DNA of 64,000 nucleotides from Nocardia grenadensis NBRC 108939 (GCF_001613445.1 NZ_BDCJ01000005.1:62001-126000); one strand, 5' to 3'; shown: positions 1-13,152, counted from the stretch's first letter. Notes: generated by a model not told the origin, from the sequence alone. Made by a program: numbers and translations.

Positions 1-934
1 AGTTCGGCTGTCCCGAATACCCGTTGTTCGGCTGTCCCGAATACCCGTTCGGATCCTGGTGCGGATACTGCCCGGTCGGTGGACCGGGCGGCGCGAAGGA
101 GTCCGGCGGGTTCTGCCCCGGACCGGTCTGGAATTGGCCGGCGTCGGGTTGTGCGAACTGGCCGCTGCCGTATTCGCTGTTGGGGGCCTGGAACTGGTCC
201 GGGGCCGGTTGTGGGAACTGGCCGCTGCCGTGCCCCGCGTCGGGGGCCGTGAATCCGCCCGCGCCCGCCGGCAACTGGCCGGCATCGGGTTGTGGGAACT
301 GGCCGCTGCTGTATCCGGTGTTGGGGGCCTGGAACTGACCGGGGCCGGCCTGCGCGGCGTCCGTGCCGGGCCCGATGTTCGCCGGCTGGAACTCGTTCGG
401 ATCCGGCTGCGGGAACTGCGCGCTGCCCGGGCCCGGGAACTGCTCCGGGGCAGGTGCACTGAAAGCCCCGCCCGGTTCCGGCGGGGCGAATTGATCGAAC
501 GGGGAGTTCCCGTAGCGAGCACCGCCATCGGTCGATGCCGGTGGTGCGAACCCGTCGCCGTCCGGCCCCGGCGGGGTGCCCGGTTCGGCCGGGCTCGCCG
601 TCGGGAAACCGTCTTCGCCGCTACCGTCGCCCGGTGTCGGTTGCTCGGAATCGGTGGTGCGGGGGTCTTCCGGGTCGCCCGGAAGATTTTCCGCGGACTT
701 CTCCGGAGTATCGGTTCCCGCGGCCGGATCGGCTTCCCCGGGACCGGTTGCCGCTGGTGGCGCTTCGGAAGACACCCGCTCGGCGGGGTCGTCGGAGTCG
801 GTGCGCGGCTCCGACTCGTTTCGCGCCGGATCCTCGGGCGGCACGGCATCCGAGTCGCCGCCGCGGCCGGCGATTTCCGCCGGTTGACTCGGGGGCCAGG
901 GCTGGGAAGTCGGATCGTGTTCGTCAGTAGTCAC
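1..934 (-). CDS. Pro/Gln/Gly-rich protein, N-terminal part, cut by window edge
   Basis: The reading frame starts at a GTG at 934, preceded by a GGGGGAA ribosome-binding site at 5-6 nt, and stays open to base 1, giving 311 codons without a stop. The first ~130 residues are acidic and rich in Asp, Glu, Pro and Gly. They are followed by repeats of the type GQFPQPDAGQ, DQFQAPN and NGYSGQPN. There is no signal peptide or membrane segment in the visible part, so this is a disordered, presumably cytoplasmic N-terminal region. Such tails in actinobacteria usually precede membrane or secreted domains, but that domain lies outside the window. It is transcribed in the same direction as leuA, behind the leuA terminator. 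Function is unknown. Confidence 0.75.
   Translation of the reverse strand, partial: MTTDEHDPTSQPWPPSQPAEIAGRGGDSDAVPPEDPARNESEPRTDSDDPAERVSSEAPPAATGPGEADPAAGTDTPEKSAENLPGDPEDPRTTDSEQPTPGDGSGEDGFPTASPAEPGTPPGPDGDGFAPPASTDGGARYGNSPFDQFAPPEPGGAFSAPAPEQFPGPGSAQFPQPDPNEFQPANIGPGTDAAQAGPGQFQAPNTGYSSGQFPQPDAGQLPAGAGGFTAPDAGHGSGQFPQPAPDQFQAPNSEYGSGQFAQPDAGQFQTGPGQNPPDSFAPPGPPTGQYPHQDPNGYSGQPNNGYSGQPN
2..49. repeat. Two perfect 24-bp direct repeats inside the Pro/Gln-rich gene
   Basis: Bases 2-25 and 26-49 are identical. In the minus-strand reading frame each copy encodes NGYSGQPN. The array touches the window edge and may continue to the left. Longer imperfect copies of a GQF(P/A)QP-coding unit recur up to about position 430. 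Confidence 0.85.
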
Positions 935-1046
935 AGTTCCCCCATCTGCTCGGGTTTTTCGAGCAGAGAGCTCGGCGGCGTGGAGTCCGGACCAACGCTA
1001 GCAGGTGCGCGAAGGTTCGCATGCCGGACGGTTTACCACCGATGAA

Positions 1047-1075
1047 GCCGCCGTCACCGGTACGGTGACGGCGGC
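1047..1075 (-). terminator. Hairpin downstream of leuA
   Basis: A 13-bp perfect inverted repeat (GCCGCCGTCACCG with CGGTGACGGCGGC) separated by about 3 nt lies 19 nt past the leuA stop. It has no T-run. It probably terminates or attenuates the leuA transcript before the Pro/Gln-rich gene. Confidence 0.6.
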
Positions 1076-1093
1076 CTGAACGGTGAGTGCGGG

Positions 1094-3377
<2,284 letters not shown>

Positions 3378-4142
3378 ATGACTTGGCTGGAGATGCTGGC
3401 CGTATTCGGTGCGGGGATCGCCGCAGGTGGCATCAACACCGTCGTCGGGTCCGGAACACTGATCACTTTCCCGGTATTGCTGGCCATCGGCCTGCCGCCG
3501 GTGACCGCGAATGTGTCGAATACGGTCGGGCTCGTTCCCGGCTCGCTGAGCGGGGCGATCGGCTACCGCCGGGAACTGTCCGGGCAGTGGGGCAGGGTGC
3601 TGCGCTACAGCTCGGCGTCGCTGCTGGGGGCCGCGGTCGGCGCGGTCCTGCTGCTGACGCTGCCCGCCGACGCCTTCGCCGCCATCGTCCCGGTGCTGAT
3701 CATCGTGGCGCTGGTGCTGGTGGTGGTGCAGCCGCGGCTGTCGGTGTGGATCCGGGAACAGCAGAGCGAGGCCGAAAACGTGCGCCCGCACGGCGGCCCG
3801 GTTCTGCTCGCCGCGATCTTCGGCACCGGTATCTACGGGGGTTACTTCGGCGCGGCTCAGGGGGTCCTGCTGCTCGCGCTGCTCGGGGTGTTCGTGCACG
3901 AGGACATCCAGCGCCTCAATGCGGTGAAGAATGTGCTGGCCCTGCTTACCAATGGCCTCTCGGCGGTTGTTTTCATCGTGGTCGCCGAGGTGGATTGGCC
4001 GGTCGTGGCCCTGATCGCGGCCGGCGCGATCATCGGCGGGCAGCTGGGGGCCAAGCTCGGGCGGCGGCTGCCGCCGAATGTGCTGCGCGCGGTTATCGTG
4101 GTGGTGGGCACCCTCGCGGTGATCCGATTGATCTTCGGCTAG
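3378..4142 (+). CDS. TSUP-family (TauE/SafE) membrane permease
   Basis: The 254-residue protein has about eight hydrophobic helices and the N-terminal family pattern around AAGGINTVVGSGTLITFP, with a second repeat around GIYGGYFGAAQGVLLLALLG. TSUP proteins export or import sulfite, sulfonates or similar small anions across the cytoplasmic membrane; the substrate here cannot be told. I chose the ATG at 3378 rather than an upstream start at 3333 because the preceding residues are charged and non-helical and a GAGGG site sits upstream. The next gene starts 101 nt downstream on the same strand but is functionally unrelated. Confidence 0.85.
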   Translation: MTWLEMLAVFGAGIAAGGINTVVGSGTLITFPVLLAIGLPPVTANVSNTVGLVPGSLSGAIGYRRELSGQWGRVLRYSSASLLGAAVGAVLLLTLPADAFAAIVPVLIIVALVLVVVQPRLSVWIREQQSEAENVRPHGGPVLLAAIFGTGIYGGYFGAAQGVLLLALLGVFVHEDIQRLNAVKNVLALLTNGLSAVVFIVVAEVDWPVVALIAAGAIIGGQLGAKLGRRLPPNVLRAVIVVVGTLAVIRLIFG

Positions 4143-4243
4143 CGGTCCGCGGAGCCGAATCGGCTTCCCCGCGACGACTGTTCACATCGGTCGATTCTCG
4201 GTACCATCCGTGCGCTGTTGCGTTACCAGAGAGGTGTCGTGGG

Positions 4244-5878
4244 GTGGATAGGCGTGCCCTTTTCAAGGCCGCGGGGGCGGCTGCTCTTATCGGTGCGGTG
4301 GGATCGGTGATCCCGAGATCGGAGGTAGCACTGCCGCGGGCCGGGGCGGAGCCGATCTGGCATGAGCTGTTCGCGCAGTGGGTTCCGGAGATTTTCGGCC
4401 CGGTGCCGGCGCCACCCGAGCACACCGAGGCCATCGTGATCGGTTCCGGGTTCGGCGCGGCGGTCAGCGCCTTGCGACTGGCGGAGGCCGGCGTCGCGAC
4501 CACGGTGCTCGAACGCGGCTCCCGCTGGCCCAATGACCCGTGGCGCGAGATCTTCACCGGCGACGATCTGCCCGACGGTCGCGGTTTCTGGCATGCCACC
4601 AGCTTCACCGGCGTGACCAAGGTGCCGATGCAGTTCGCCGATTTCGGGGGCGTGCTGGACTGCACCCGTTTCCAGGGGATCGATGTCTGGCGCGGCGCGG
4701 CGGTGGGCGGCGGCTCGGTGGTCTTCACCGGCGCGATGATCGCGCCCGAACGCCGGTTCTTCGACCATGTCTTCGGCGGTGTGGTCGACTACGGCGAGCT
4801 CGACGCCGTGTACTACCCGCGGGTGCGCGCGAAACTGCGGTTGGATCCGATGCCCGAGGACATCTACCGCTCGGCGCCGTTCACCCATTCCCGGGCCTGG
4901 GACGATCAGGTGCGCAAGGCCGGCTACCGGCCGGTGCTCAACGACTCGATCTTCACCTGGGATGTGCTGCGCGGTGAACTGGCGGGGACCGTGCGGGCCT
5001 CGGCGACCGCCGGCCGCAGCAATCTCGGCAACTCCAACGGCGCCAAATTCGACCTCAACCAGAACTATCTGAGGGACGCCGAGGCCACCGGGAAAGCGAA
5101 GATCTATCCGGGCCACCGTGTCGATACGATCGCCCAGGAAGCCAGTGGCCGGTTCGTGGTCACGGTGACCCACCTGGATCCGACCGGTGCGGTACGCGGA
5201 AAAAAGATCCTCACCTGCGACAAACTATTCTTGGGCGCGGGTTCGGTGGGTACCTCCGAACTGCTGGTCCGGGCCCGGGAGACCGGCACGCTGCCGCATC
5301 TCAACGAACATATCGGCGACGGCTGGGGCACCAACGGTGATGTGGTGCTCGCCCGCGGAGCGAGTTCGGTGTCGGGTAACGGGCAGGGGGTGCCCAGTGC
5401 CAGCCGGATCTTCGACGACACCGGTACGGCGCTGACCCTCGAGAACTGGTACATCCCCGGTATCCCGTTCGAGACGGGTGCGCTCGCCTCACTGGCGATC
5501 GTCCTGGACCCGACCCGCGCACGGTTCGGCTACGACCCCGTCTCCGGCGGTGTCGGGTTGAGCTGGCCGCGCCGGGCCCAGGACGAGGCCGCCGCGGCGG
5601 CACGCGCGGTGGACCGGCGTATCGCCGAGCGGGCCGGTGCGCTGGCCGAGTACAGCGCGCTCGGATACGACGCCAACGCCCAGTTCACGGCGCATCCGCT
5701 CGGTGGCGCGGTGTTGGGCCGGGCCACCGACTCCTACGGCCGCGTGCACGGGCATCCGGGCCTCTACGTCATGGACGGCGCGGCGATCCCGGGCAGCACC
5801 GGCACCGTGAACCCGTCGCTGACCATCACCGCGCTGGCCGAGCGAAATATCGAGGCCATCATCGGCGCGGGCGGCTGA
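4244..5878 (+). CDS. Tat-secreted cholesterol oxidase-like GMC flavoenzyme
   Basis: The 544-residue protein begins at a GTG with a twin-arginine signal (DRRALFK followed by an Ala-rich hydrophobic stretch), so it is exported folded with its FAD. The FAD-binding motif GSGFGAAVSALRLAEAG is near residue 70. Glu400, His484 (in AHPLGG) and Asn523 (in NPSLTI) line up with Glu361, His447 and Asn485 of Streptomyces class I cholesterol oxidase, with a nearly constant offset, so the catalytic set is present. Expected reaction: oxidation of 3-beta-hydroxysterols to cholest-4-en-3-one with H2O2 release, outside the membrane. No sterol catabolic genes flank it. A different sterol or alcohol substrate is possible. 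Confidence 0.85.
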   Translation: MDRRALFKAAGAAALIGAVGSVIPRSEVALPRAGAEPIWHELFAQWVPEIFGPVPAPPEHTEAIVIGSGFGAAVSALRLAEAGVATTVLERGSRWPNDPWREIFTGDDLPDGRGFWHATSFTGVTKVPMQFADFGGVLDCTRFQGIDVWRGAAVGGGSVVFTGAMIAPERRFFDHVFGGVVDYGELDAVYYPRVRAKLRLDPMPEDIYRSAPFTHSRAWDDQVRKAGYRPVLNDSIFTWDVLRGELAGTVRASATAGRSNLGNSNGAKFDLNQNYLRDAEATGKAKIYPGHRVDTIAQEASGRFVVTVTHLDPTGAVRGKKILTCDKLFLGAGSVGTSELLVRARETGTLPHLNEHIGDGWGTNGDVVLARGASSVSGNGQGVPSASRIFDDTGTALTLENWYIPGIPFETGALASLAIVLDPTRARFGYDPVSGGVGLSWPRRAQDEAAAAARAVDRRIAERAGALAEYSALGYDANAQFTAHPLGGAVLGRATDSYGRVHGHPGLYVMDGAAIPGSTGTVNPSLTITALAERNIEAIIGAGG

Positions 5879-6048
5879 TTCCGGGGCGGACGACGGCGGT
5901 GGACCGCGATACCGGAATACACCGGTCGCCCGCCCGAGTGAGTCCTGCTGAGTGGTGCAGCTGCCGCTCACGGGCACCGTACACGGGCCGCGCACCGGAA
6001 CGGCGGGTAATACTGGGCGGCGATCTTTCGGCGTCGAAGGGAATGTAG

Positions 6049-6900
6049 GTGTCAACACCGTCGTCCACGGAGTCCGGTCCCGGGTATGCACCCGAAACCC
6101 CCGAGCCCGAGAGGTTCCCGCGGAAACCGCCCGCCCTGTGGACCGATTTCGTCATGCTGGCGCTGGCCGCGATCTCGGTCGTGCTGGTGTGCTGGATCAC
6201 TTTCTTCGAAGTGCCCCCCGAGACCTACCGGGTCATCGTCGGTGTCGACTACGCCATCTGCGCGGTGTTCGCCATCGAGTTCCTCTGGCGCTGGCGCCGG
6301 GGCGGCTGGCCGTGGACCTTCCCGTTCGTCTACTGGTACGAGGTCCTCGGCATGATCCCGGTGGCCAGTCCGTTCTTCCGAGCTTTCCGATTGCTGCGGA
6401 TCGTGGTGATCCTGGTCCGGCTGGCCCGCGTCGCCGACCGGGTGTTCGGAGACCGTGTCACGGCCGCGGTGATCAACCATTCGGTGGGCACGATCGTGGA
6501 GGTCATCAAGCGCCCGATGACCATCGCGATCATGGAGGAGGTCACCGCCGTCCTGCGGACGGGGCACTACACCCGCAATATCGCGGCGGCGCTGGAGGAG
6601 AACCGCAGCGAACTCGACGAGATGATCGTCGAGATGATCAAGAACGATCCGCAGACCGGCCGCGTCCGCTATATCCCGTTCCACGACGAGATCATCCGCC
6701 TGGTCGCCGACACCGTGTTCCGGATCCTGTTCCAGGTGCTGGCCGATCCGCGCACCGACGAACTCGTCTCGGACATGATCCGGGAGAATGTCGACCAGAT
6801 CCGCGAATCGGTGCGTACCGGGGTCAAGGTGGCGCCGTCGGCCTACGGTCCGACCGCGGATCACCTCACTGCCCGGCACTTCACACAGCGGGAGGCCTGA
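6049..6900 (+). CDS. Voltage-sensor-like membrane protein (ion transporter family)
   Basis: The GTG start follows a GAAGGGA site. The 283-residue protein has four hydrophobic segments at about residues 33-54, 62-82, 90-105 and 112-130. The fourth reads RAFRLLRIVVILVRLAR, with arginines spaced every three to four residues as in S4 voltage-sensor helices. Segment two carries the acidic residues expected of S2 (VDYAICAVFAIEF). There is no S5-pore-S6 module; instead about 150 residues of soluble, charged helix follow (from about residue 135). It resembles actinobacterial proteins annotated 'ion transporter'. Role is unknown; a proton channel or a voltage-sensing regulator is conceivable. Confidence 0.75.
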   Translation: MSTPSSTESGPGYAPETPEPERFPRKPPALWTDFVMLALAAISVVLVCWITFFEVPPETYRVIVGVDYAICAVFAIEFLWRWRRGGWPWTFPFVYWYEVLGMIPVASPFFRAFRLLRIVVILVRLARVADRVFGDRVTAAVINHSVGTIVEVIKRPMTIAIMEEVTAVLRTGHYTRNIAAALEENRSELDEMIVEMIKNDPQTGRVRYIPFHDEIIRLVADTVFRILFQVLADPRTDELVSDMIRENVDQIRESVRTGVKVAPSAYGPTADHLTARHFTQREA

Positions 6901-7042
6901 TGCGGTAGCGGGGCGCCGCGAACCGCCGTGTCGCCCAGCCGAGAAGTGCGGTCGGGACCGCGCACAGCACCGCCGGTCGGGCCCTGCCCGTGGCAGCTCG
7001 AAATCCGCCGTCGCGGAGATCGCGGGTACGGCGCGAGCGGGC

Positions 7043-7501
7043 TCAAACGAGGTCGTAGGTCTCGGATTCGGGAAACTGCTCGGCGTAGGCGGCGAAATTC
7101 TCCACCAGGGCCTCGTAGGATCTGCGGACCGCCCGCCTGCCCAGGAATCCGGGCACGGGCAACGGCGTGTACTGCTCGACGTGCAGCAGTACCGCGCTAC
7201 CGGTGTCTCCCGCGGTGACCTCGAAGTATCCGCCGCCCCTGATACCGCGGGTGCTGTCGGAGACCTCCCAGGACATCCGGTTCTCCGACCAGTCGAACTC
7301 CCACACCTGCATATCCGGGGTATTGGAGACCGAGACCTGGATGAAGACCCGGCGCGGCCGGCCTTCTTCGTCGCGCCCCGCCACGCGCGCGTCCTCGAAA
7401 TCGGGCGACCATTCGGACAGCATCTCGACCGCCATCAACGCGTCCATGACCTGGTCCGGGTCGGCCTCGACGGAGAATCTGATATCGGTCTTCGTACGCA
7501 T
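7043..7501 (-). CDS. SRPBCC (polyketide cyclase/START-like) family protein
   Basis: The 152-residue protein opens with a beta strand and helix typical of the fold (TDIRFSVEADPDQVMDALMAVEMLSEWSP). A central antiparallel sheet with WEFDWSENRMSWEVSDS follows, and then a long C-terminal helix. The fold makes a deep hydrophobic pocket that binds lipids or polyketides, or in Coq10-like members quinones. Mycobacterial relatives are annotated as cyclase/dehydrase. There is no signal peptide, so it is cytoplasmic. It stands alone; the ligand is unknown. Confidence 0.85.
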   Translation of the reverse strand: MRTKTDIRFSVEADPDQVMDALMAVEMLSEWSPDFEDARVAGRDEEGRPRRVFIQVSVSNTPDMQVWEFDWSENRMSWEVSDSTRGIRGGGYFEVTAGDTGSAVLLHVEQYTPLPVPGFLGRRAVRRSYEALVENFAAYAEQFPESETYDLV

Positions 7502-7673
7502 ACTGTCCCTCGCCCCCGGTTATTACGAATCGGCCACGATTCTTCCCGGGGGTCAGGTGATCGTCAACACGCTCCTTCGCCGCAGCGGTCATTCCGCCCG
7601 CGGGTACACCGGCCGCAAAGGTTTGCGGGGCCGGCCCTGAACCGGGGTCCGCTGTGCCTGTCGCGTGGGCAGG

Positions 7674-7856
7674 TCAGGGTGTTCGTTCGACTGTCGCGTC
7701 CGGGCCGGGGAAGACCAGGGACTCGTGTCCGTCGTCGAAACGCACCAGATATGGCGGCGTTCCGTCGCGGCCGTGGACCTCTACGATCTCTCCCTCGTGG
7801 TCGACTTCGCCGACGGTGTGCCCGTGCACGTGCAACCGGTCTCCGACGTTTGCCAT
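7674..7856 (-). CDS. DUF1918 small protein
   Basis: About 60 residues starting MANVGDRLHVHGHTVGEVDHEG and ending in VRFDDGHESLVFPGPDA, the usual length and pattern of the DUF1918 family, a small SH3-like beta barrel common in actinobacteria. The ATG at 7856 is favoured because family members begin M-x-A/N-x-G-D; an ATG at 7868 in frame is possible. Cytoplasmic, function unknown. Confidence 0.85.
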   Translation of the reverse strand: MANVGDRLHVHGHTVGEVDHEGEIVEVHGRDGTPPYLVRFDDGHESLVFPGPDATVERTP

Positions 7857-8054
7857 CATGCAGCCCATTATTCGAGCCCTATGGCGGGCATCACAACCCC
7901 GATCGAATCGCTATCGCCTGATTGGTGGTGGCTCGTAATCAATTCGGGCGCCGGATATCGAGTGTGTTCGAGTTCGGTTCTTCGATGACAACCGGATCGA
8001 TATGTGCCCGGCCTCGGATTCGGCCACCTGCGCCCCCGTCCGCGAGGACCGCCG

Positions 8055-8372
8055 GCTCTTGACACCACTCCGAATGTAGTACTACGTGCGGACCCGGAGA
8101 TCGAACTGGTGCGCACCGACCCGGTCGAACTGGTGCGCCGACTCAAGAAGGAGGACGGACCGCAGGGCAAGGACATCTGGCTTTGTGGCGGCGGCACCCT
8201 CGCCGGTGCGTTGATCGAGGAGATCGACCAGCTCATCTTCAAGAGTTACCCGGTGTTGGCCGGCGCCGGCGTTCCCGCGCTGGGGGGAAATTTCCGGCCC
8301 GCACTGTTCAATCCTGTGCGGCGGCAGGAGTTCAGTAACGGAGCACAGGTGACCTGGTTCGATCGGGTATGA
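8055..8372 (+). pseudogene. C-terminal remnant of a dihydrofolate reductase/RibD-like protein
   Basis: The frame from about 8085 encodes DPVELVRRLKKEDG, DIWLCGGGTLAGAL and KSYPVLAGAGVPALGG, the C-terminal half of the YyaP/RibD-C dihydrofolate reductase-like family. The N-terminal half, with its start and first part of the nucleotide fold, is missing. The residues in frame before about 8070 are not DHFR-like, and no credible start or ribosome-binding site exists. I read it as a decayed gene fragment lying 180 nt upstream of ask. I see no remnant of the missing half between 7869 and 8055. Confidence 0.75.
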
Positions 8373-8432
8373 GACCTGTTCGGGTATCCGCCACGCCCGC
8401 CCGCGCGTGGGGCGGGCGGGCGCGCAGGTAAA

Positions 8433-8444
8433 CGTGACGTCACG
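8433..8444. promoter_or_regulatory. 12-bp perfect palindrome upstream of ask
   Basis: CGTGACGTCACG lies 108 nt before the ask start codon. It is symmetrical and in promoter territory, so it could be an operator, but I know no matching regulator. A chance GC-rich palindrome is not excluded. Confidence 0.35.
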
Positions 8445-8551
8445 CTGCTGTGTGTTATTCCACAGCCTGGCCGGATACTCCCGGAACAGCGTGGCCGGCA
8501 TCGGTACGCTATTGCACTGATCGCCTGTTCGCTGACATTGGAGGACCCCTC

Positions 8552-10854
<2,303 letters not shown>

Positions 10855-10877
10855 CGGGCGTGGGTACGCCGCCCGGT

Positions 10878-12236
10878 TCAGTGGGTTCCCGGGGTGCGCG
10901 GATCGTTTCCGAGGCACGCCAGGAGGACACAGCCGGGCGGCGCGTCGCTGAACGGCGCCGCGAGCGGTTCGCCGAGGCAGGCGAACACATCGCAGCCCGG
11001 GTAGGCGGAATTACCGACCCCGAAGACCGCGAGCAGGATATCAGTATCGATATAGGAGTTCGGGTCGGTGCGCAGCGGCGGCTCCACGTACGGGCCGGGG
11101 TCGGAGACCGGGGGTCGATGGAAGGCGGCCATGAGCCGCCGGAAGAACTCGTGCGGAAGTTCGCCGGTGTGCGCGATGACGCCGGCCGGACCGTAGGCGC
11201 TGAAATTCCCGAACACCCCGGTCCACACCACCACCAGGTCCAGGCTCGGAACGACGAAGACGTTCTGCAGGCCCACTCCGGCCATCGCATAGGTGTCCGG
11301 CGGCAGGAACGCCGCGTTCTCCGCGCAACCGGGACCGGTCCAGAACAGATATCCGTAGCAGGGGTTGGCCGGCGAGGGGGCGGTCGCGCGGGACAGATAC
11401 GCGGCGGGCACGATGCGGCGGCCGTTCCAGTTGCCGTTGCCCGCGACCAGCAGGCCGAGTTTGGCCAGATCGTTCGGCGAGATCAGTAGATGCGCGTACC
11501 CGTAGGTGTGGCCGGACCGGTCTCGCGCCCAGTACCAGTCGCCGCGTTCGATGCCGAGCGGTTCGAACAGTTCCCGCTGCGCGAAGTCCTGTAGCGGTTC
11601 ACCGACCGCCAGTTCCAGCACATACGACAGCAGGTCGACGGTGCGCTGGCTGTAGGTGAAGACGGTGCCCGGTTCGTGGTCCAGCGGGACGCCCAGCGCC
11701 TGGACCGCGCTGTTGGGGTCGAGCGGTACCGCTCCGGTGAGCCCCTCGGTGACCACGCCGGTGCGCATACCCGAGGTCTCGGTGAGCAGATCCTCGACCG
11801 TGATCGCCCGGCGCCGCGCATCACCGAGTCCCGGCGGCAGGTACCGGTCGATGGGTGCCTCGATATCGATTTGGCCGTCGTCGGACGCGATCCCGGTGAG
11901 CAGCGAGACCACGCTCTTGGTGACGCTCCACACGTTCCACGGTGTCGTACCGGTGCGCGCGTTGTCCGGACCCTCGCCGACCAGGCAGTTGTGCCGGAAG
12001 ACCTGGATATTGAGGCGGTTGCGGCCTGCGGCGAAGGCCAGGGCGTCGGTCAGCCGGGCCGCGTCCAGCCCTACCTGTTCCGGTGCGGCCCGGGCCGGTC
12101 CCCGGCCGGAGGACACCTGGCACCGGGCGGTCGTGTCATCGGTTTCCGGTATCGCCTGTGCCTGCGCCGCGAAGAGCTGTCCCGCTATCAGTGTTACCGC
12201 CGTGACCCCCGCCAGGAGCCCACCGAAACGCGTCAT
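10878..12236 (-). CDS. Secreted serine hydrolase, beta-lactamase/PBP-like class C fold
   Basis: The 452-residue protein begins with a Sec signal peptide (MTRFGGLLAG... ending AQAQA), with AGGGTGA as ribosome-binding site before the ATG at 12236. Ser104 in SVTK is the S-x-x-K nucleophile. YSQ (from TFTYSQRT) is the Y-x-N-like second motif and HTG near the C-terminal third (VIAHTGEL) resembles the third motif. Family members are penicillin-binding esterases, D-aminopeptidases or non-specific hydrolases acting outside the membrane. The C-terminus carries three Cys-containing segments (PGCDVFACLGEP, PGCVLLACLG) not seen in the core family, probably disulfides or a wall-associated tail. Substrate unknown. 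It converges on asd with a 23-nt gap. Confidence 0.85.
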   Translation of the reverse strand: MTRFGGLLAGVTAVTLIAGQLFAAQAQAIPETDDTTARCQVSSGRGPARAAPEQVGLDAARLTDALAFAAGRNRLNIQVFRHNCLVGEGPDNARTGTTPWNVWSVTKSVVSLLTGIASDDGQIDIEAPIDRYLPPGLGDARRRAITVEDLLTETSGMRTGVVTEGLTGAVPLDPNSAVQALGVPLDHEPGTVFTYSQRTVDLLSYVLELAVGEPLQDFAQRELFEPLGIERGDWYWARDRSGHTYGYAHLLISPNDLAKLGLLVAGNGNWNGRRIVPAAYLSRATAPSPANPCYGYLFWTGPGCAENAAFLPPDTYAMAGVGLQNVFVVPSLDLVVVWTGVFGNFSAYGPAGVIAHTGELPHEFFRRLMAAFHRPPVSDPGPYVEPPLRTDPNSYIDTDILLAVFGVGNSAYPGCDVFACLGEPLAAPFSDAPPGCVLLACLGNDPRTPGTH

Positions 12237-12300
12237 GCGGATCACCCTAATCAGGGGGTCGGCCGCAGGGCCGGTTATCTCGCGGCCCACACAGCACGAC

Positions 12301-12334
12301 GCCCCTGCCCGATCAAACGATCGGTTCAGGGGCG
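12301..12334 (-). terminator. Strong hairpin after the 19-aa micro-ORF
   Basis: On the minus strand GCCCCTG..CCGATC pairs with GATCGG..CAGGGGC around a GTTT loop, roughly 14 bp with small internal mismatches. It closes the short transcription unit that starts near 12563 and separates it from the serine hydrolase gene. Confidence 0.5.
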
Positions 12335-12386
12335 AGTTACCGGCGCGATTATCGCGGTGCCGGCGGGTTGTCGGCGCGGGGCCCGA

Positions 12387-12446
12387 TCAGAGCAGACCGA
12401 ACCAATAGACCGCACAGGCCAGGGCCCATAACACCAACGTGTTCAT
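12387..12446 (-). CDS. 19-residue hydrophobic micro-protein
   Basis: The ATG at 12446, 7-8 nt after a GGGAG site, encodes MNTLVLWALACAVYWFGLL and stops at TGA (12387-12389). Almost the whole peptide is one transmembrane helix with a Cys and three aromatic residues. It sits in its own unit: a good sigma-A promoter at 12568-12596 and a hairpin at 12301-12334. An overlapping 44-codon frame on the same transcript has poor codon bias and no ribosome-binding site, so I prefer the short one. I do not recognise a family. A membrane-inserted regulator of a partner protein is possible. Confidence 0.5.
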   Translation of the reverse strand: MNTLVLWALACAVYWFGLL

Positions 12447-12567
12447 CCACACTCCCACTTGTTGTCGTAGCGGATATCTCCATGATGCCCGAGATACACC
12501 GATCCCGGAGCAGGTCCCCGGGCTGTGCCCCGACCTTGTCTGCACTGTGACGAATCGTGGTCGCAGC

Positions 12568-12596
12568 GTTATAAGTTCACGTTAAGTGCCTGCCAA
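12568..12596 (-). promoter_or_regulatory. Sigma-A-type promoter of the micro-ORF unit
   Basis: On the minus strand, TTGGCA (12591-12596) and TATAAC (12568-12573) are separated by 17 nt, close to the vegetative consensus. Transcription would start near 12563, leaving a leader of about 115 nt before the 19-residue frame. Confidence 0.65.
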
Positions 12597-12667
12597 GCGC
12601 GGGGCCGCATTGTTGGTGTCGAGGCCGGGACAACCGGTAACGAGGACACCGCGAAGAGGAACCCGCA

Positions 12668-13152
12668 ATGATCAGCAAGCTGAACGTCACGCCCGCTCCC
12701 GGTGGCGCCACCGCCGCGGTGGTGGCGGCTGCCGAGCCCGCCGCGGCGACCGAAGGTGAGCCGGGCACCGCTCCGGCCGGCCGGAGCGGTGTGGCGACGA
12801 GGTCGCCGTCGATACCGGTGCCTCCGGCGACCGCGTCGCGGCGCGTGGTCGGCGTGGACGACACCGGTGGATCCGGTACCGCACCGCGATCGTCGGTGCC
12901 GCGCGAGCCGGTCTGCCCCGCGCCGACGAGCCGGAGAGCGTCCGGGCGGGCGGCGACGAACCGGGCGAGATGGGCGCCGGCCTGTCGGCGACCGGCCGCC
13001 TGAGCCGGGTATCGCACCGAACTCGGCGTAGCCGGCTGCCACGGTGGCCGGGCACGCCGCGGTGGGGGGTACGGACCGGTACCTGGGGAGAACCGGAAAC
13101 GACCGGCGGGGGATGGGGCGGACCCAGGGGAGGGATCCGCCGGGAGGGGTGA
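12668..13152 (+). pseudogene. Possible frameshifted small gene, unknown family
   Basis: An ATG at 12668 behind AGAGGAA opens a frame (MISKLNVTPAPGGATAAVV...) whose first ~36 codons show the usual GC-ending third positions. After about 12780 that bias moves to a different frame (…CGDEVAVDTGASGDRV…, IRYRTAIVGAARAGLPRADEPE), which runs to a stop at 13152. The switch suggests one frameshift in a former or mis-sequenced gene encoding an Ala/Gly-rich protein. I recognise no domain. It could also be chance in very GC-rich DNA. Confidence 0.3.

Noticed and set aside
3383..4243. Upstream extension of the cholesterol oxidase frame through the TSUP gene.
   Set aside because: The added residues are Arg/Gly-rich shadow of the permease; the GTG at 4244 gives a proper Tat signal.
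12364..12495. 44-codon frame overlapping the 19-residue micro-ORF.
   Set aside because: Poor third-position bias and no ribosome-binding site.
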